DNA of 64,000 nucleotides, taken from Coprinus comatus. Its lineage: Eukaryota > Basidiomycota > Agaricomycetes > Agaricales > Agaricaceae. Numbering within the stretch: position 1 is the stretch's first letter; each line of letters opens with the position of its first letter. The position numbers were made by a program, and so were the translations under genes. Shown one piece after another: positions 25,849-37,800 of the stretch. The stretch lies in assembly GCA_034638255.1 (NCBI GenBank), contig JAWPGT010000010.1, forward strand, positions 248,001 to 312,000. Reading direction: 5' to 3'. Under the pieces are notes generated by a model. It did not search any database, was not told the origin of the DNA, and saw nothing but the letters and a program-made list of their open reading frames with translations.

Positions 25849-26946
25849 TTAAAAATTCGACCAAGAAATTAAATCGTTTCTCTCTGCGTTGGATGTATCC
25901 ATCTGCACCGTAATACCAAGGCTACTGCTCCTAACCGGTCTCTCCGCTCTTAATCCTTTCACCGGTTTCAAAAAACACCAAGCCGGAACCATGCCCAACT
26001 CAACGTTTCCTCCACTCGTTGTACCCACACCGGTACTCATATCTCCGAATGCCGTTGGTGTTCTACTTCGCCGATCACCGCCAAATAGAGCTTTAGGTTG
26101 AGGCATTAGAAGACCACTTTCCCTCCCTACAACGCACCACCCATCATCAAATGACTGAAGAATCATCAACGATTCGCTAGCCCGGACGAGTAGCTCATCT
26201 GGAAGGACAGGATCGAACTCTTGTCTGACCCTTCTTATCGAACGTGCAGGACCATTACCATTGGGTGCTACAGAAGATATCAAAGAAGCATTATAAGACG
26301 AGTTGGTTGAAAGGACAGAGAAGCGTGATATGCGACTAATTCGTGAACTTGGTGCGAAGGAGTTTCTAGCCACAGATAATTCATCAATAGGAAGGGGCGA
26401 TGACGGGGGTGGAGTTGACGTTTGCAGAGCAAATGAAAATGGTTTAGGGAGTGTCCCCGATTGACGATGCTGGGCAATTATCTGATTGCGTTCAGACTTT
26501 TCCTCTTGTGAAGGCGAATCCTTAAGGAGAGCCTTGGAAGGAAGAATAATTTGCGAATTGATATTATTTCGCGAAAACGAGGGAAGTTGTTGTCTGGATG
26601 AAGAGTAAACAATCACGATCTCACGCATAAACATAAAAGCTACGAACGAGTAAATTTTCTTCTCGTTGTAGATTTCTTCTTCTTTCACAAGGCCATGAAC
26701 AGAAAGGAAGGCAGGGCCAAGTTTATTCTGCCGTTTCTTTGCTTGTCTTTTGCGATAGTGGCGGATGCCAAACCATAGACAGATTATGGATACAACGACG
26801 CCAGCCACAATAAAACCAGCAATAGACAGGGCTGACACGCCATTTGAGACTGAAGCACTAGAGGGGGTTGAAGCACGTTCGGCTATAATGACGAATGGCA
26901 TAATTTGACGGGACGGCAGGAAATGTCTGATGTCAAAGTGATACAA
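25849..26946 (-). CDS. Single-pass membrane protein with C-terminal SH3 domain
   Basis: A short N-terminal segment (MPFVIIAERASTPSSASVSN; a second possible start is at 26901) is followed by one transmembrane helix, ALSIAGFIVAGVVVSIICLW, then a basic stop-transfer stretch RHYRKRQAKKRQNK. A serine/proline-rich cytoplasmic region (FAPSSRISRISRFSVLSTNS) leads to an SH3 domain around residues 238-335: VRQEFDPVLPDELLVRASES, LMILQSFDDGWCVVGRESG and MVPAWCFLKPVKGLRAER, where ALYDY, the WC and the PxxYV positions are recognisable in diverged form. An in-frame intron of about 100 bp (near 26693-26596) probably removes KEEEIYNEKKIYSFVAF and nearby residues. The architecture resembles fungal Fus1/Sho1-style SH3 membrane proteins, but I do not claim orthology. 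It is divergent from the next gene, with 328 bp between. Confidence 0.78.
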   Translation of the reverse strand: MYHFDIRHFLPSRQIMPFVIIAERASTPSSASVSNGVSALSIAGFIVAGVVVSIICLWFGIRHYRKRQAKKRQNKLGPAFLSVHGLVKEEEIYNEKKIYSFVAFMFMREIVIVYSSSRQQLPSFSRNNINSQIILPSKALLKDSPSQEEKSERNQIIAQHRQSGTLPKPFSFALQTSTPPPSSPLPIDELSVARNSFAPSSRISRISRFSVLSTNSSYNASLISSVAPNGNGPARSIRRVRQEFDPVLPDELLVRASESLMILQSFDDGWCVVGRESGLLMPQPKALFGGDRRSRTPTAFGDMSTGVGTTSGGNVELGMVPAWCFLKPVKGLRAERPVRSSSLGITVQMDTSNAERNDLISWSNF

Positions 26947-27274
26947 AATCTGAAATGATTCAAGTAAGAGAAAGTCAAACGAGTGTAAGGATGTTGAGAT
27001 ATGGACTGCTGGGCATAAGACACAGCAAAGGTGGTGGCAAAATGCAAGAGAGGTAAATACTGAAGCAGATATGAAGTTGGTATCCTGGGTAACTAGGTCC
27101 GGCCCGCGCGTGGAGAAGGCGCCTCAATTACGAGTCGACGATCATATTCTTACTTAGCCTTCAACAACGCAATGATAACGCTCAAGATGTCTAATAGATG
27201 CTTTTTCTGAGATGGAGGCTAGCAGAGGTTAAGGAGGCTGGCATGTTGAAATTCAGCTCAAACTCGACTGAAGT
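26947..27274. promoter_or_regulatory. Divergent intergenic region between two single-pass membrane protein genes
   Basis: 328 bp between the outermost start codons; presumed bidirectional promoter. No TATA box stands out. Confidence 0.35.
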
Positions 27275-28870
27275 GTGTGGAGTGTCACAATAAGGGAGGA
27301 TGGTTGCTACATGGGATGTCACGATGTTGTGACGAGTGTGTTTAGTGTATCACCTCTTCTATCCTTCCTTTTCCTCACCTTCCTTTCTTTTCTCATGGCG
27401 GTCAGCTATCTTAGACGGCAGCTGGATGTGCCTATCGCAACAGGTATCATTACAGACGGTGCACTGACCATTGACCCAAACGATGCAGACTCCATCAATA
27501 CTCTTGTCTTTGATACTGCCGCCAACCCATCTAATGCACCAACTACCGCTCCTCCGCTCGCATCTACTCGTACCGCGGTCATTACTACTCCCACTTCCAC
27601 GCCCTCAGCTACTTCAAGCATAGATGCCTCCGGCAGTTCCTCACGCCCCACAATTGCGATGGGCACAGTTATTGGCTCTTGCGTTGGCGCCTTCATTGGT
27701 GCAGCTGCTTTCATCTGCTTGGGCTTCTGGTTTTACCGCAGATATTCCCGTTCACTCAAGTACAAATCCAGAGGTCCTCTCAATACCCGTGGTGACCTTC
27801 AACGCCGTCGTTCACATAGGGAGCCATGGAACAAGATTGAAGACGGAAACGCCGACAAATGGGATGCAACAAAGACTCCAACCGAAGAGTCTGTCGCTCC
27901 AATGGAAAAACTCACCATGTTCAAGAAGACGCCTAGTACGCGCACGGCCTATACCCATAATGATGATCCTGTGCACTTCGACCTTCCTCATCCATACGCT
28001 GCCCAATTCTCCTCTGCCATCGCCAATGAAGGTCAAGACATTACCTCCAATAGCATGTCAACTGTCATCAACGATAATGCTCCTTCTCTGCGCAGGCCAT
28101 TCATAGGCCGTGAAGGAAATGATTCCGGCCCCATTCGTTGGGATAGCACTGCAAATAGTTCATTCCTGTCCGTGCGGACACAAACAGAACGTTTGTCAGG
28201 CTCAATGTCACCCAGTCTCACTATGGCCATTCCAACACCACAAGCCACTACATCACCTATGCACCACTGGGAAAGTGCTGAGATTATCAACTTTAACGGT
28301 CAAAGCGCTGAGATAGTTGACCCATTTCACGACGAGAACTCAGAGCAAAACAGAAAGAGCATCAGTAACCCATTCTTCGGTGCCCATGAAGACCACCCGC
28401 GGAGATCGAGATCAAGCTCGATACCAGGGCGTCCCAACTCGACTGCGAGCTCTGTTCACGTCCCCATTCCAAGGTCGGACAAAGGCAAAGGCAGGGCTAT
28501 CAATCCATTCGACGATGAACCACCCCCTGTACCCACTATCACGACTAACAGACATGCAGCTGATGAACAGCTCACAATCCCTCGCCCTGCATTTGCGACA
28601 CATGTTCATTCTTCCTCCAACTCTTCAGATTCGAGCAGCCGGGCCTTAGCTTCGTTGTTAGCCGCCCTTGATGGCGATGCTACGGAAGAAGAGGTCCAGA
28701 ACCGTTTGAGGATTGCATCGATGCAGCCTTCAATTATTTCTACGGTCTCCGGGTATAGCGAAAATGGAATCGACGTGTCGAGAGATTTCCCATTACCTCC
28801 TGGATCACCAGGGCAATCCACGCCAGACTCGTTCGTAACCGCCCATTCGGATAAAACACATCGAACGTGA
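27275..28870 (+). CDS. Mucin-like single-pass membrane protein, function unknown
   Basis: Intronless open frame of up to 531 residues. The more likely start is 27395 (MAVSYLRRQLDVPIATG); the 40 residues upstream are hydrophobic (SPLLSFLFLTFLSFL) and could be a signal peptide if 27275 is used. A Ser/Thr/Pro/Ala-rich ectodomain (TTPTSTPSATSSIDASGSSS) precedes one transmembrane helix, GTVIGSCVGAFIGAAAFICL. The long cytoplasmic tail is polar and begins YRRYSRSLKYKSRGPLNTRG. It includes an acidic/hydrophobic motif EIINFNGQSAEIVDPFHDEN, a serine/arginine patch RRSRSSSIPGRPNSTASSV and an acidic alpha-helical end DGDATEEEVQNRLR. This mucin-ectodomain plus TM plus disordered tail layout is common in Agaricomycete surface sensors of unknown role. 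Coding is supported by length, codon structure and absence of frameshifts. Confidence 0.8.
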   Translation: MWSVTIREDGCYMGCHDVVTSVFSVSPLLSFLFLTFLSFLMAVSYLRRQLDVPIATGIITDGALTIDPNDADSINTLVFDTAANPSNAPTTAPPLASTRTAVITTPTSTPSATSSIDASGSSSRPTIAMGTVIGSCVGAFIGAAAFICLGFWFYRRYSRSLKYKSRGPLNTRGDLQRRRSHREPWNKIEDGNADKWDATKTPTEESVAPMEKLTMFKKTPSTRTAYTHNDDPVHFDLPHPYAAQFSSAIANEGQDITSNSMSTVINDNAPSLRRPFIGREGNDSGPIRWDSTANSSFLSVRTQTERLSGSMSPSLTMAIPTPQATTSPMHHWESAEIINFNGQSAEIVDPFHDENSEQNRKSISNPFFGAHEDHPRRSRSSSIPGRPNSTASSVHVPIPRSDKGKGRAINPFDDEPPPVPTITTNRHAADEQLTIPRPAFATHVHSSSNSSDSSSRALASLLAALDGDATEEEVQNRLRIASMQPSIISTVSGYSENGIDVSRDFPLPPGSPGQSTPDSFVTAHSDKTHRT

Positions 28871-31211
28871 TTGATCTGCCTGTCTCCCTGCTTCGTCACC
28901 CACTCCGTATACTGCCGTCTCCCCCTCTCTGCATCCGCCTATTTTTCCCTTAAGTATCCGTATTAAGTTGACCCATCACATCACTACATCACAATCGCTC
29001 CGCGACCACATCACACACACCACGCCATCTATCATCGGCAGTCAACAAAAGATGATATAATTTAAATTATGGTACCAATACAAAAATTCGTCCATGCTAC
29101 GTAGCAAAACTGAGTAATACTGATTCGCCTTTCTCTCAGTTCTGTGTGTTTTTTATTTTATTTTTTGTTATTTCAGCAGGGACTTGTATTACTTCCATCT
29201 TTTCTTTCTGATTTTTCCCACTTGTTTCGGGTTGTTCTTGAAGACAACTCTTGCAATATTTGTTTGCTTTCATTCATTCTCTTACGTACCCCTGCTCGTT
29301 TTGTTTATTTCTTCGTTTTCCTGTTTGTCTTTTTTCTTTTAAATTCAAGTATTTTGTTTGTTAGTAGATGATCTGTGATCGTTTGACTTTTTTTTTTTTG
29401 GAATTCTCGTATTGCTCGGTACGCTTGTAGCGTTTCAGTTGATCTACGTTTTTTCATGTTTTTCATGTTTACTTGTTTGTGAATATTCAATCATACGTAG
29501 TAACTCCCTTACTATTAAATATTTTCATTTTTCCCTGAATGAAACACATGCAGTGCTTCAAGTAAGTTACCATTTTGCTTTGGCAGTTGAAAACGCAAGT
29601 CGGATATTGATATATCAATAATTCTCCTGTGACATGTACTATTAACTTCATAATTGAGAATGATGAATTATTAATGTAGGATGAGTGATCGATGTGTGAA
29701 ACTTGGAACGTTACCCCTGCATTCGCGTATCATGCGTACCTATTCCAGAGCCTGGAATCAAGCTGGAATTGACTGGATCATACTACCACTACCACTACTT
29801 CAATACTCAATTGGCGATGGAGTCGGCGTTTTACAGAATTACTAGTAGCACTAGGTCATTAACTTGGTCTCTTTGAAACCATTGAAAATAATGTATCAGT
29901 GTTGAACGTTAACATTGAAACATTAAAGCACATGAATGCATAAGGGTTGTTTCACTCTTTTGAATTTGATGTACTCATTTTGTTAAATAAGCCTTAGTTT
30001 CGGTGATCGTTTCACTACTGTCCCAAACGTTAAATACACTTGAATCCGTCTCGTATATGCTTAATGCTCTCTCCCAACTCTCTCCTCCCAAAGAACGTTT
30101 TCAATTGAAAATAATTAAATATGATGTCATGTACTTATGTATATATATGGGGTTTCTGGTTAAAAATAACTTGGGTGTGTTAAAATTTCCGATTTCAGCA
30201 CAAAGGTAGTGACTGGAGAGTGACTTATCTTTTTGGCCTACAACTTAAAATTCTAGCATATATGTGCGGTACGCGACTTCTGTACCCTACAGCAGCGAGG
30301 CTACCTTATACCCTGTGTTGCTCTAAGTCACATTGGACGTTCGAGAAAATCTATAAATAGAATTTTAAATATAACTAATATAATGGAATCCCACTGCACT
30401 CTTTTCTGATTTTCGGAGACACCGCAATGACCGATGTGGGGTTGCTCTCCATTCCTACACAGCTTTCATATATGATACTTACGTCTAGACTCACCAAATT
30501 CTCATGGTCAGTGGTGAGGTCAGTGATCGAAGCCGATGCGCCGCGTCGAGAGCCTCATGCCATTATTCGCAACACGTGTTTGGCGTGCTGTTCATAAAAT
30601 GCTTAATATAACATAGAAAATTTCTACACGAGAGATTAAAAATGAGTCAATGTATGAGTTTTAGAGCTAATTAAATACTTTTGGTACTTCTTATGGGAAA
30701 ATTCCGCTTTTTCTGACGTTTTCTCCTTGACCAAGGATCAATTTCTTCTACAGGCGGCTGCCAATGGTTGACAGTTTGGTAAGAAATGAATCTTTCGGTG
30801 CTAATACACAGGTTTAGAGGGATAGATAGGTCCTTGAAGGTTCTTGTGATACACGAGTTATAACCAGGTGGTTAAAAATGATGTCGCGACGATGGTATAT
30901 TATCCTAATTCAGTAAACCCGCCGCCCAATTCACTTCAATATCCTTGTATTTAGGCACTATCTCTAGGTTTATGTTATGTTTAGCCTTATCAGGATTCAC
31001 ATATTGGTAAACTATACATTAGCTCTCCAAAATGCGCTGCAGGAATATGTGCATTAACACATTGTTAGTGAGTTGAGTCAATTTCAAGTTGTCGATTAAG
31101 CTTGAATCCACATTTTGGCTGTGTTGAAGCTTGAGAGGGAGTATATATGACCAAGTTTTTATTCTGACAAGACCAGGCTCCCCGTTTTACTATCTACCCA
31201 TTGTCAATTGC
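28871..31211. other. 2.3-kb AT-rich intergenic stretch
   Basis: Contains T-rich low-complexity DNA (29140-29460) that produces spurious hydrophobic frames. No exon of a known family found. A TATATAT element at 31143 precedes the short Zn2Cys6 gene. Confidence 0.45.
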
Positions 31212-31991
31212 ATGACATCATCATACTACAATCAATTTTTTGCCACTACAAACGGTCAACTTCATTACCAATATCAACGTGAATCCTCAAGCAGTCCCGA
31301 AACTCAAGGCTATCAAGACCACTACCAATCAACATTGCCCCAAAATCTTCTTCAAGAAACGCCAAATCCATTTACATTTTCTCAAACTTCAAGCCTTAAT
31401 ACCTCAAGTTATGTCAACAACTCTGCCCACTTTGAACAGTCCTATGACTCGACATACTATCTGAAGCAGCCACACTATGAACATACTACGGCTCCTACTA
31501 CCATTTCCAATCCCTCACTCGGGGCTGGTTGGCAGGCGCGACCGTTTCCATTGACCAGCACTCAAGAAGCTCGAGCCCAACAATTACAATATAGCCCTGA
31601 TAATTTACTCTCACCGGTCCCTACCATAAATCCCACCTCCAAATCTTGGAATGAGCCTCAGTACAGTGAATATACTGAGCCTCCAATCCGTCCAACCACA
31701 ATCAAAATTGAACCGGTCCAGCAAAGTTCCCATCAATACGGCTCTACTAGTACTATTCATGGAACTAAGATTATAGCATGCGAACGATGTAAAAGCATGA
31801 AGATCAAGTGTGAGTATCAATATCTAGATAGGAGGATGGAATGTATGAGATGTTTGAATATGGGTCAAGAATGTGTTCCTGGAAATGGTAAACATTCAAG
31901 GAGGGTTTCAAAGTCAAAGTCTAATTGTTATCATGGTGATTTGGAGAGATCATCATCGAAGTTGAAGATTGTACAAATGAGGTACTCGTAA
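31212..31991 (+). CDS. Short Zn2Cys6 DNA-binding protein without regulatory domain
   Basis: Intronless frame of 259 residues from the ATG at 31212 (an upstream in-frame ATG at 31131 is less likely because the TATA-like element at 31143 lies between them). The N-terminus is rich in Gln, Tyr, Ser and Pro (YDSTYYLKQPHYEHTTAPTT). The C-terminus carries a complete binuclear zinc cluster: CERCKSMKIKC, then ten residues, then CMRCLNMGQEC, i.e. C-x2-C-x6-C-x10-C-x2-C-x6-C, followed by a basic patch GKHSRRVSKSKS. Translation stops only about 45 residues after the last cysteine, so the middle homology/fungal_trans domain found in most such factors is absent. The cluster and the layout resemble the full-length factor encoded 3.6 kb downstream (CARCKTLKVKC / CKRCLNGGHDC), suggesting a truncated paralogue. 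Expression and function are unknown. Confidence 0.72.
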   Translation: MTSSYYNQFFATTNGQLHYQYQRESSSSPETQGYQDHYQSTLPQNLLQETPNPFTFSQTSSLNTSSYVNNSAHFEQSYDSTYYLKQPHYEHTTAPTTISNPSLGAGWQARPFPLTSTQEARAQQLQYSPDNLLSPVPTINPTSKSWNEPQYSEYTEPPIRPTTIKIEPVQQSSHQYGSTSTIHGTKIIACERCKSMKIKCEYQYLDRRMECMRCLNMGQECVPGNGKHSRRVSKSKSNCYHGDLERSSSKLKIVQMRYS

Positions 31992-34805
31992 TTTTTTGGG
32001 CGTCGCTGCCTGGAATAGCTCAAGTTTGTTGTGTGGGTAGTACTTATATTTTTTTATTATTTTTACTTTATTTTATTCTTGCAGTATTTTTTTTGTTATC
32101 CTTATGGACTATTAGTATTAGCAATTTACATCGGATTGTTGTAGTGTAGTAGCGAGTTCGTAGATATGGTAAGGGTCATATCAAGAGTAGGTTTAAATTA
32201 TTTCTACCCGGTGGAAGCTCCTAATAATTCCGGTGAGGACATTTACATGTTGGCAGCTACAATGTTATCTGATAGGAGTTAATCCGTCACTACAATGACT
32301 ATACTTAGTAGTACCGTCCGAGTGGCTTTTAGTGTTTTCGTCATACCGACTTACTCGGGACTCGGGAGCGAAGCATCTTCTCCGTCGCAAGGTGGGCTTT
32401 CTTTAACTTCCTCTACAATCTGGAAGTCACGAGTCTCCTGATGGTTCGCCATTAGTCGATGCCTTGAACTTTCAATGAGGTACCGACTAGTATCATTGAC
32501 TCATTCAATCCACTTACTAGGATCCCCGTAGTCGGTGACAAAGATGATTCAGCCACTGCCAGCGCCACCCCTGTGAAGCTTGTCCTTTTTCAGTCTAGTA
32601 GTGATTTGAGTGAGCTGTGGTAGGTATTTTCTCCAACGCATGTGACATAGCCGGTTTCTATTTTTAAAACTATCATAACTACACATGTCTTTCTCAGGGC
32701 TGGTGATGTTTTCAATAACGTGGAACATCACGAGACGTCAATATGTGATTCAAGCTGAGGGACTTGCTGGGGACTTGCCAGAGCTCTGACTTAGACTGGA
32801 GACTGTTGCACCACTTCTCGAGACAAGAAGTTGTTGCTACTTTCTCTTTGCGGCTGGTATTCATTAAGGTTTAAGGATTAATCAACTTCCAAACTATGGA
32901 TATCCAAGAGTACGAGATCAAATATAACTTAGGAAGTAGAAGCTTGAAAAGGTAGTGTTTAGGTATTCAAATCATGAGCTTTCGGAAAGAAAAAACGTAC
33001 CGATGTTTAATAAGCCGCTTTTACGAAGTTGCCCCCCCCAGTGTCTAGTACTCCCATAAGGGAAGGAAAGCGTAAATGTGCCAAGGAACTCAAGGTTTCG
33101 CTTAGCTAAAGTAATGGCACACCAGTTCTAACACCTTGGTATTATTACATTCAATACTTGTAAATTGAAGTGGAGTTAGTGCCAACTCTCATCAGGAGGG
33201 AGTCGGGAAGATTAGTCACCGATGTTGTCTTTTGACTGTTCTACATCTGAGAAATTGATGTACATACGTCACTACAGTCAAAACAAACAATGAGCAAGGA
33301 ACATTTCATAGCCTCAGGAACGAGGTTGGTAACTCCGTCACTACTGATGGACTGACTCGGTATTGATGTATGGCGAGAAATTTGCTTTGGTCAGTCATTA
33401 ATTGACACGCTTGTGCGCATGATTCATCAATCACTTCTACCCGAGATGTGATGCAATCATCCTGTTGCCGTCGGGGAGGGACAGCTAGTAATCCCAGAGT
33501 AATCCCCTTCAAAGCCTAAAATCTCTTAGCCCAACGTCGTAAACATGAGGCTTCTTCAGTTATTTGAACATCCGAGTCCTCGAAGGTAGTAAAGTTAGTT
33601 GTTGTGTAACCATTAACTAACTGGCACCTTAAGCCTAGTGATGGTTTTTGATAAGAAGCCGGGCTTCAAGCTGTGAGCTTGTTGTAAGCGTGTTGAACCT
33701 TAGCATGAGACCATGAGATTTGGATATTGGAGATCACAGAAGATACTCTTTGGTAAGTTGAATGAGTATCATATATCGGTCCGGTGATGATGTTATGTTT
33801 GGACCATCTAATCCTTTTCTCAGAAGTATTGCGCCTGTGGATTCTACTTGACGGGAAATTTACGGAAAGGAATCCCTGATTTATATCTGATTGTTTTTAA
33901 CGATCTTTCATAAACCTAGAATTCAGAACATGACACAAGACGTTCTAATCGATGCACGTTCTGCGTTCTGTACACTAGTTCTAGAACATCTGAATCCGCC
34001 TGGGTCATCTTGATATTCCCTATGAATATGATATCTAATTCTGACATGAGACAAAAGGAAATGTTGATTTGCCTTCAGCTCCAAAGGTTGCCAGTGCCAC
34101 AATCCTGGGGCTCGTATGAAAGAAAAAATGCATTGAAATTTTGTAGCAATTTCTATCCCAAAAATACAAACACACCTCTTTACAGATGAACAGCTGAGGT
34201 GTTCTGTCTTATACTTAGATGGAGGATATTATTATTGTTGCCATCTTCTCGCTTCATTACAGCTCTCCGGTGAAGTAGAGGTTGTGGTAATCCAGATCAT
34301 AATTGAACGGATTGCCGGAACTGTCTAGGTTTTCTAACCTGAATTATTTTTGGACAAGAATACACACACGTACGAAAATGGTAATTGGGGACAACTTGGT
34401 GGAGTGTTTACCATGGAGACTTAAAAAAAAAGGGGAGAGAACCTCAGCTGAATACAATAAGGAAGGTGTGACAATGACATTCCATTCCTCCTGCCAGAAA
34501 AAAAATTGTCATAGAGAAAGATGATCTGTCGAATATCTGGTTGTTGAAGAGGATGGCCAGCGCCTACGTTCTGTTAGGGTGCGGGTCTTACTGAACCGAA
34601 GATACCCAAGGATTTGCAAAGCGATGGAGTGGCTGTTCTGCAGTGCAAAAGTGTGTACAGGAATGGATACACGTGGGAACACCGCCATTGATGGGCCTGC
34701 ATACATGCCAATATGATCGATCACGCTATCTGCGAAGTCTCTCGGTAATACGGAGGTACATAAGTAGTCTCTTGTCCCCTGTCCATCACCAGGTACTCCC
34801 CAGCC
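31992..34805. other. 2.8-kb intergenic stretch between two Zn2Cys6 genes
   Basis: I looked for remnants of a fungal_trans domain that might continue the truncated upstream gene and saw none. No other coding signal was recognised. Confidence 0.45.
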
Positions 34806-37800
34806 ATGTCCAGGTCTTACAATCAGTGGCCTACCTCCTATGACCAGCAGCGTCTCCAGCTGGAACCAGAACTGCCCCATTATGCCTCTAATGATCGTCA
34901 ACAACAGGAGCAACAACCAGTTGCATACTCGAACACTTTCCCATACACCCAACAGTCATCTTCATCTCTTCATGGTGGCGTAGAGCAGCCAGCCACTCAG
35001 ATGCAACGCTCGGCGTCCCTGGGAGCACCTGGTCCTCAGAATACTTACATGCGTGGTGGTTTCCCCCATAACCATCACCCTGTGAACACAGCGTCTTATC
35101 GCAGTGACATTGGCCCCATTCAATATCCTAGCAATGCTTTCCCAAAATCCGTTAACTTGACCGATACCAACTATCTAACTGCTTCACCACTTCAATCACA
35201 CTTTACACCATCATCTTCTACAAATCAAACGTACTATCGTGGTGATACAGGTACTTCAGGATCTACTATCCCTCCATCAAAGCGTTTTCGTGCTAGAGAA
35301 CAACCTATGGAAGATGAACAGGATGGCGAATTCGCCGAAAAGGAGGGTGTGAAAAAACAGTAGGTGTGAAATGCCATCTTGTTTGCCCAAGTTCTCAACA
35401 TTGCAGCAGCTCCGGAGCGTGCGCTCGTTGCAAAACTCTTAAAGTTAAATGCGAGTTTATCAACGAGACGGATGTTTGTAAACGTTGTCTTAACGGAGGG
35501 CATGATTGCACTGTCCCTGGACGCAAGAAGCGAAGAGTTCCTCCGTACGCAAGCTCGTTAACTCTCCTAAATGCCCAATCTCATTAATTTCTTAGAAAGC
35601 GAGAGCATCTCATTAACCAGATCCGAGCACAAGCCGAACAAATCAACCATCTTATTGCACAGCTCGAGACCAACCATCGTTCACAGGGCCAGCCGCCCAA
35701 TTTGGAAACATCACCATCCACTCTATTCCACTCCCCCCTCCTGTCTGCTGATGGAGATTCATTTGATACATCTAGTGTATCTAGCAAAGGTACTTCTGGT
35801 CTCAATGCCGAAGGCAACAGAGCCATCGAGGACTGGTTAGCGAAAGCGAAAGAGAGTTTTGTTCATTTTGGCAACTCGATCGCAAAAAGCTATGTTTCCG
35901 ATGATACTGATGATACTAACTGGGTAGAAGATGAGTACGACAATGTTGAACAGGCGGATCTGGAGGGATATGGTGACGAGGATGAGAAGTACGAGATTGC
36001 GGTCGAAGGAGTGGAAGCAACTCCCGATGCTGCAACGGGGCCTCGGTTGAAAACCCAAAGTTCTAATTCTAGCATCAACACCACCACTGCTTCCGTTGCG
36101 AGCACCCAGCCGCGTAAAAAGAGTTCAGGTGACAAAGCAACAAATCTAATTTCAGAAGCTGCCCCTTGGGGTTTAATGGGCAGGCTAAGTATCTATAACC
36201 GTAATGGCATGGATTCTGAGGAACATGGTATAACTAGTTCAGAATATTTCAACAGTGAGTATTTTTTTCTCTCCCTGTTTGTTGCCTCATCTCAACGTCT
36301 GTAGACCCTGCTTCGGATGAGAAATTGAAAGATCTACAACGTGCTCAACCACACATTCTGAAATGTGGCATAATCTCAACTTCTGATGCCGAGAAGCTGT
36401 TTTCTATGTAAGCTCTTTAAAAGTTTTATCTTGACGACAAGTGTGCTTATTCAATACTACGCACAGTTATTTTGACAAGATGAACGATTCCACATCGTTA
36501 TTGGACCCCAAATTGTACAGTCCCCAGTCAACAGCAATCCGTAGCTCGTTCTTGTTTACAGTGAGTAAGTACAAGTTTCACAAACTTAAACTCATGCTTC
36601 GACCTTTACTAAACCACGATGTTAGTCTGTGCCACTGCCTCAAGGTTTTACGCCGAACGCCCCGATCTTTATCCACAATTGATGCATTATGCTCAACTTG
36701 CGGCGGGTACCGCTCTGATAAGTGGCACGAAGAACGTCGACATGTGTGCAGCATATATTCTGCTGAGCTTGTACCCTGTTCCTACTCGACGAATGGCCGA
36801 ACAGCGAAGTTGGTTATACCTTGGTTTAGCAATCAGGTAAACAAACTTTGGGCACTTGTCGTAACACGACTGCTCATGTATCAATACTAGGACTGCAACA
36901 GACCTCAATCTTCACATTCCCGCCAAGGAAAAACCCCGAAACGAATATCATGCCAGGGAAATATTAAATCGCACACGCATTTGGCTCAACTGTTATAATT
37001 TGGATCGTTCCACGGGCTCTCAGTACGGGAAACCACCAATTATCAACAATCTTGATTACACAGCAAACCACTCAGAGGATTGGTTCACAAGCTCTCCCTA
37101 TAGCATCAAGCATTTCGACATTCATATTTGTGTTTATAATGCTGAATTGAGAGTCATGGCCGCCTTTATGACTACCATTCACAATGATCCGGAACAACCT
37201 ACGGGCCTCAATAAGGTATGAGTGATTTTCTCATGTAAACGACCAAAGCTGACTTGTGTATTCAGAATACCGACTTCGAGGCCATCTCTACTGCTACGGA
37301 CGACACATTAAAAGCCCTTTGGCAAAAATGGCTGGCTGTATTGGATACTACAGACATGAGCGTTCCCCAAAATCGATTCCGCACTGGACTTCTACGTCTG
37401 GCATATAGTTACTCCCGGTTAATTGCCCTTTCTTATGGGTTCCAGCATGCCTTTGGCAAAAACTCGACCGATGAAAATCCGTTCTTAAACCGAGTATGTT
37501 TCTTTTTGTCAAATGTCGAGAAAGTACCTGATCTCTTTCAACGTTAGTGCTTAGACGCAGCTCGGGACGTCGTTAATGCTGTGTTATATCATATCTGCCG
37601 TCCTGATCAATGTATGTCATTAAATTCTAGAACGGAATTATCTGTCCTCACGAATCAAACTAGTGTTCTATTGGAGGCATGGTCCAGAAGCTCAAAGCAT
37701 CTTCGTAACTTTTGCTGCCGCATTCCTAATCAAGGTAACCGTCTAAAATATATTTTCTCGCTCTCATCTTGTTTAATCACCGATTACAGTTATTACATCC

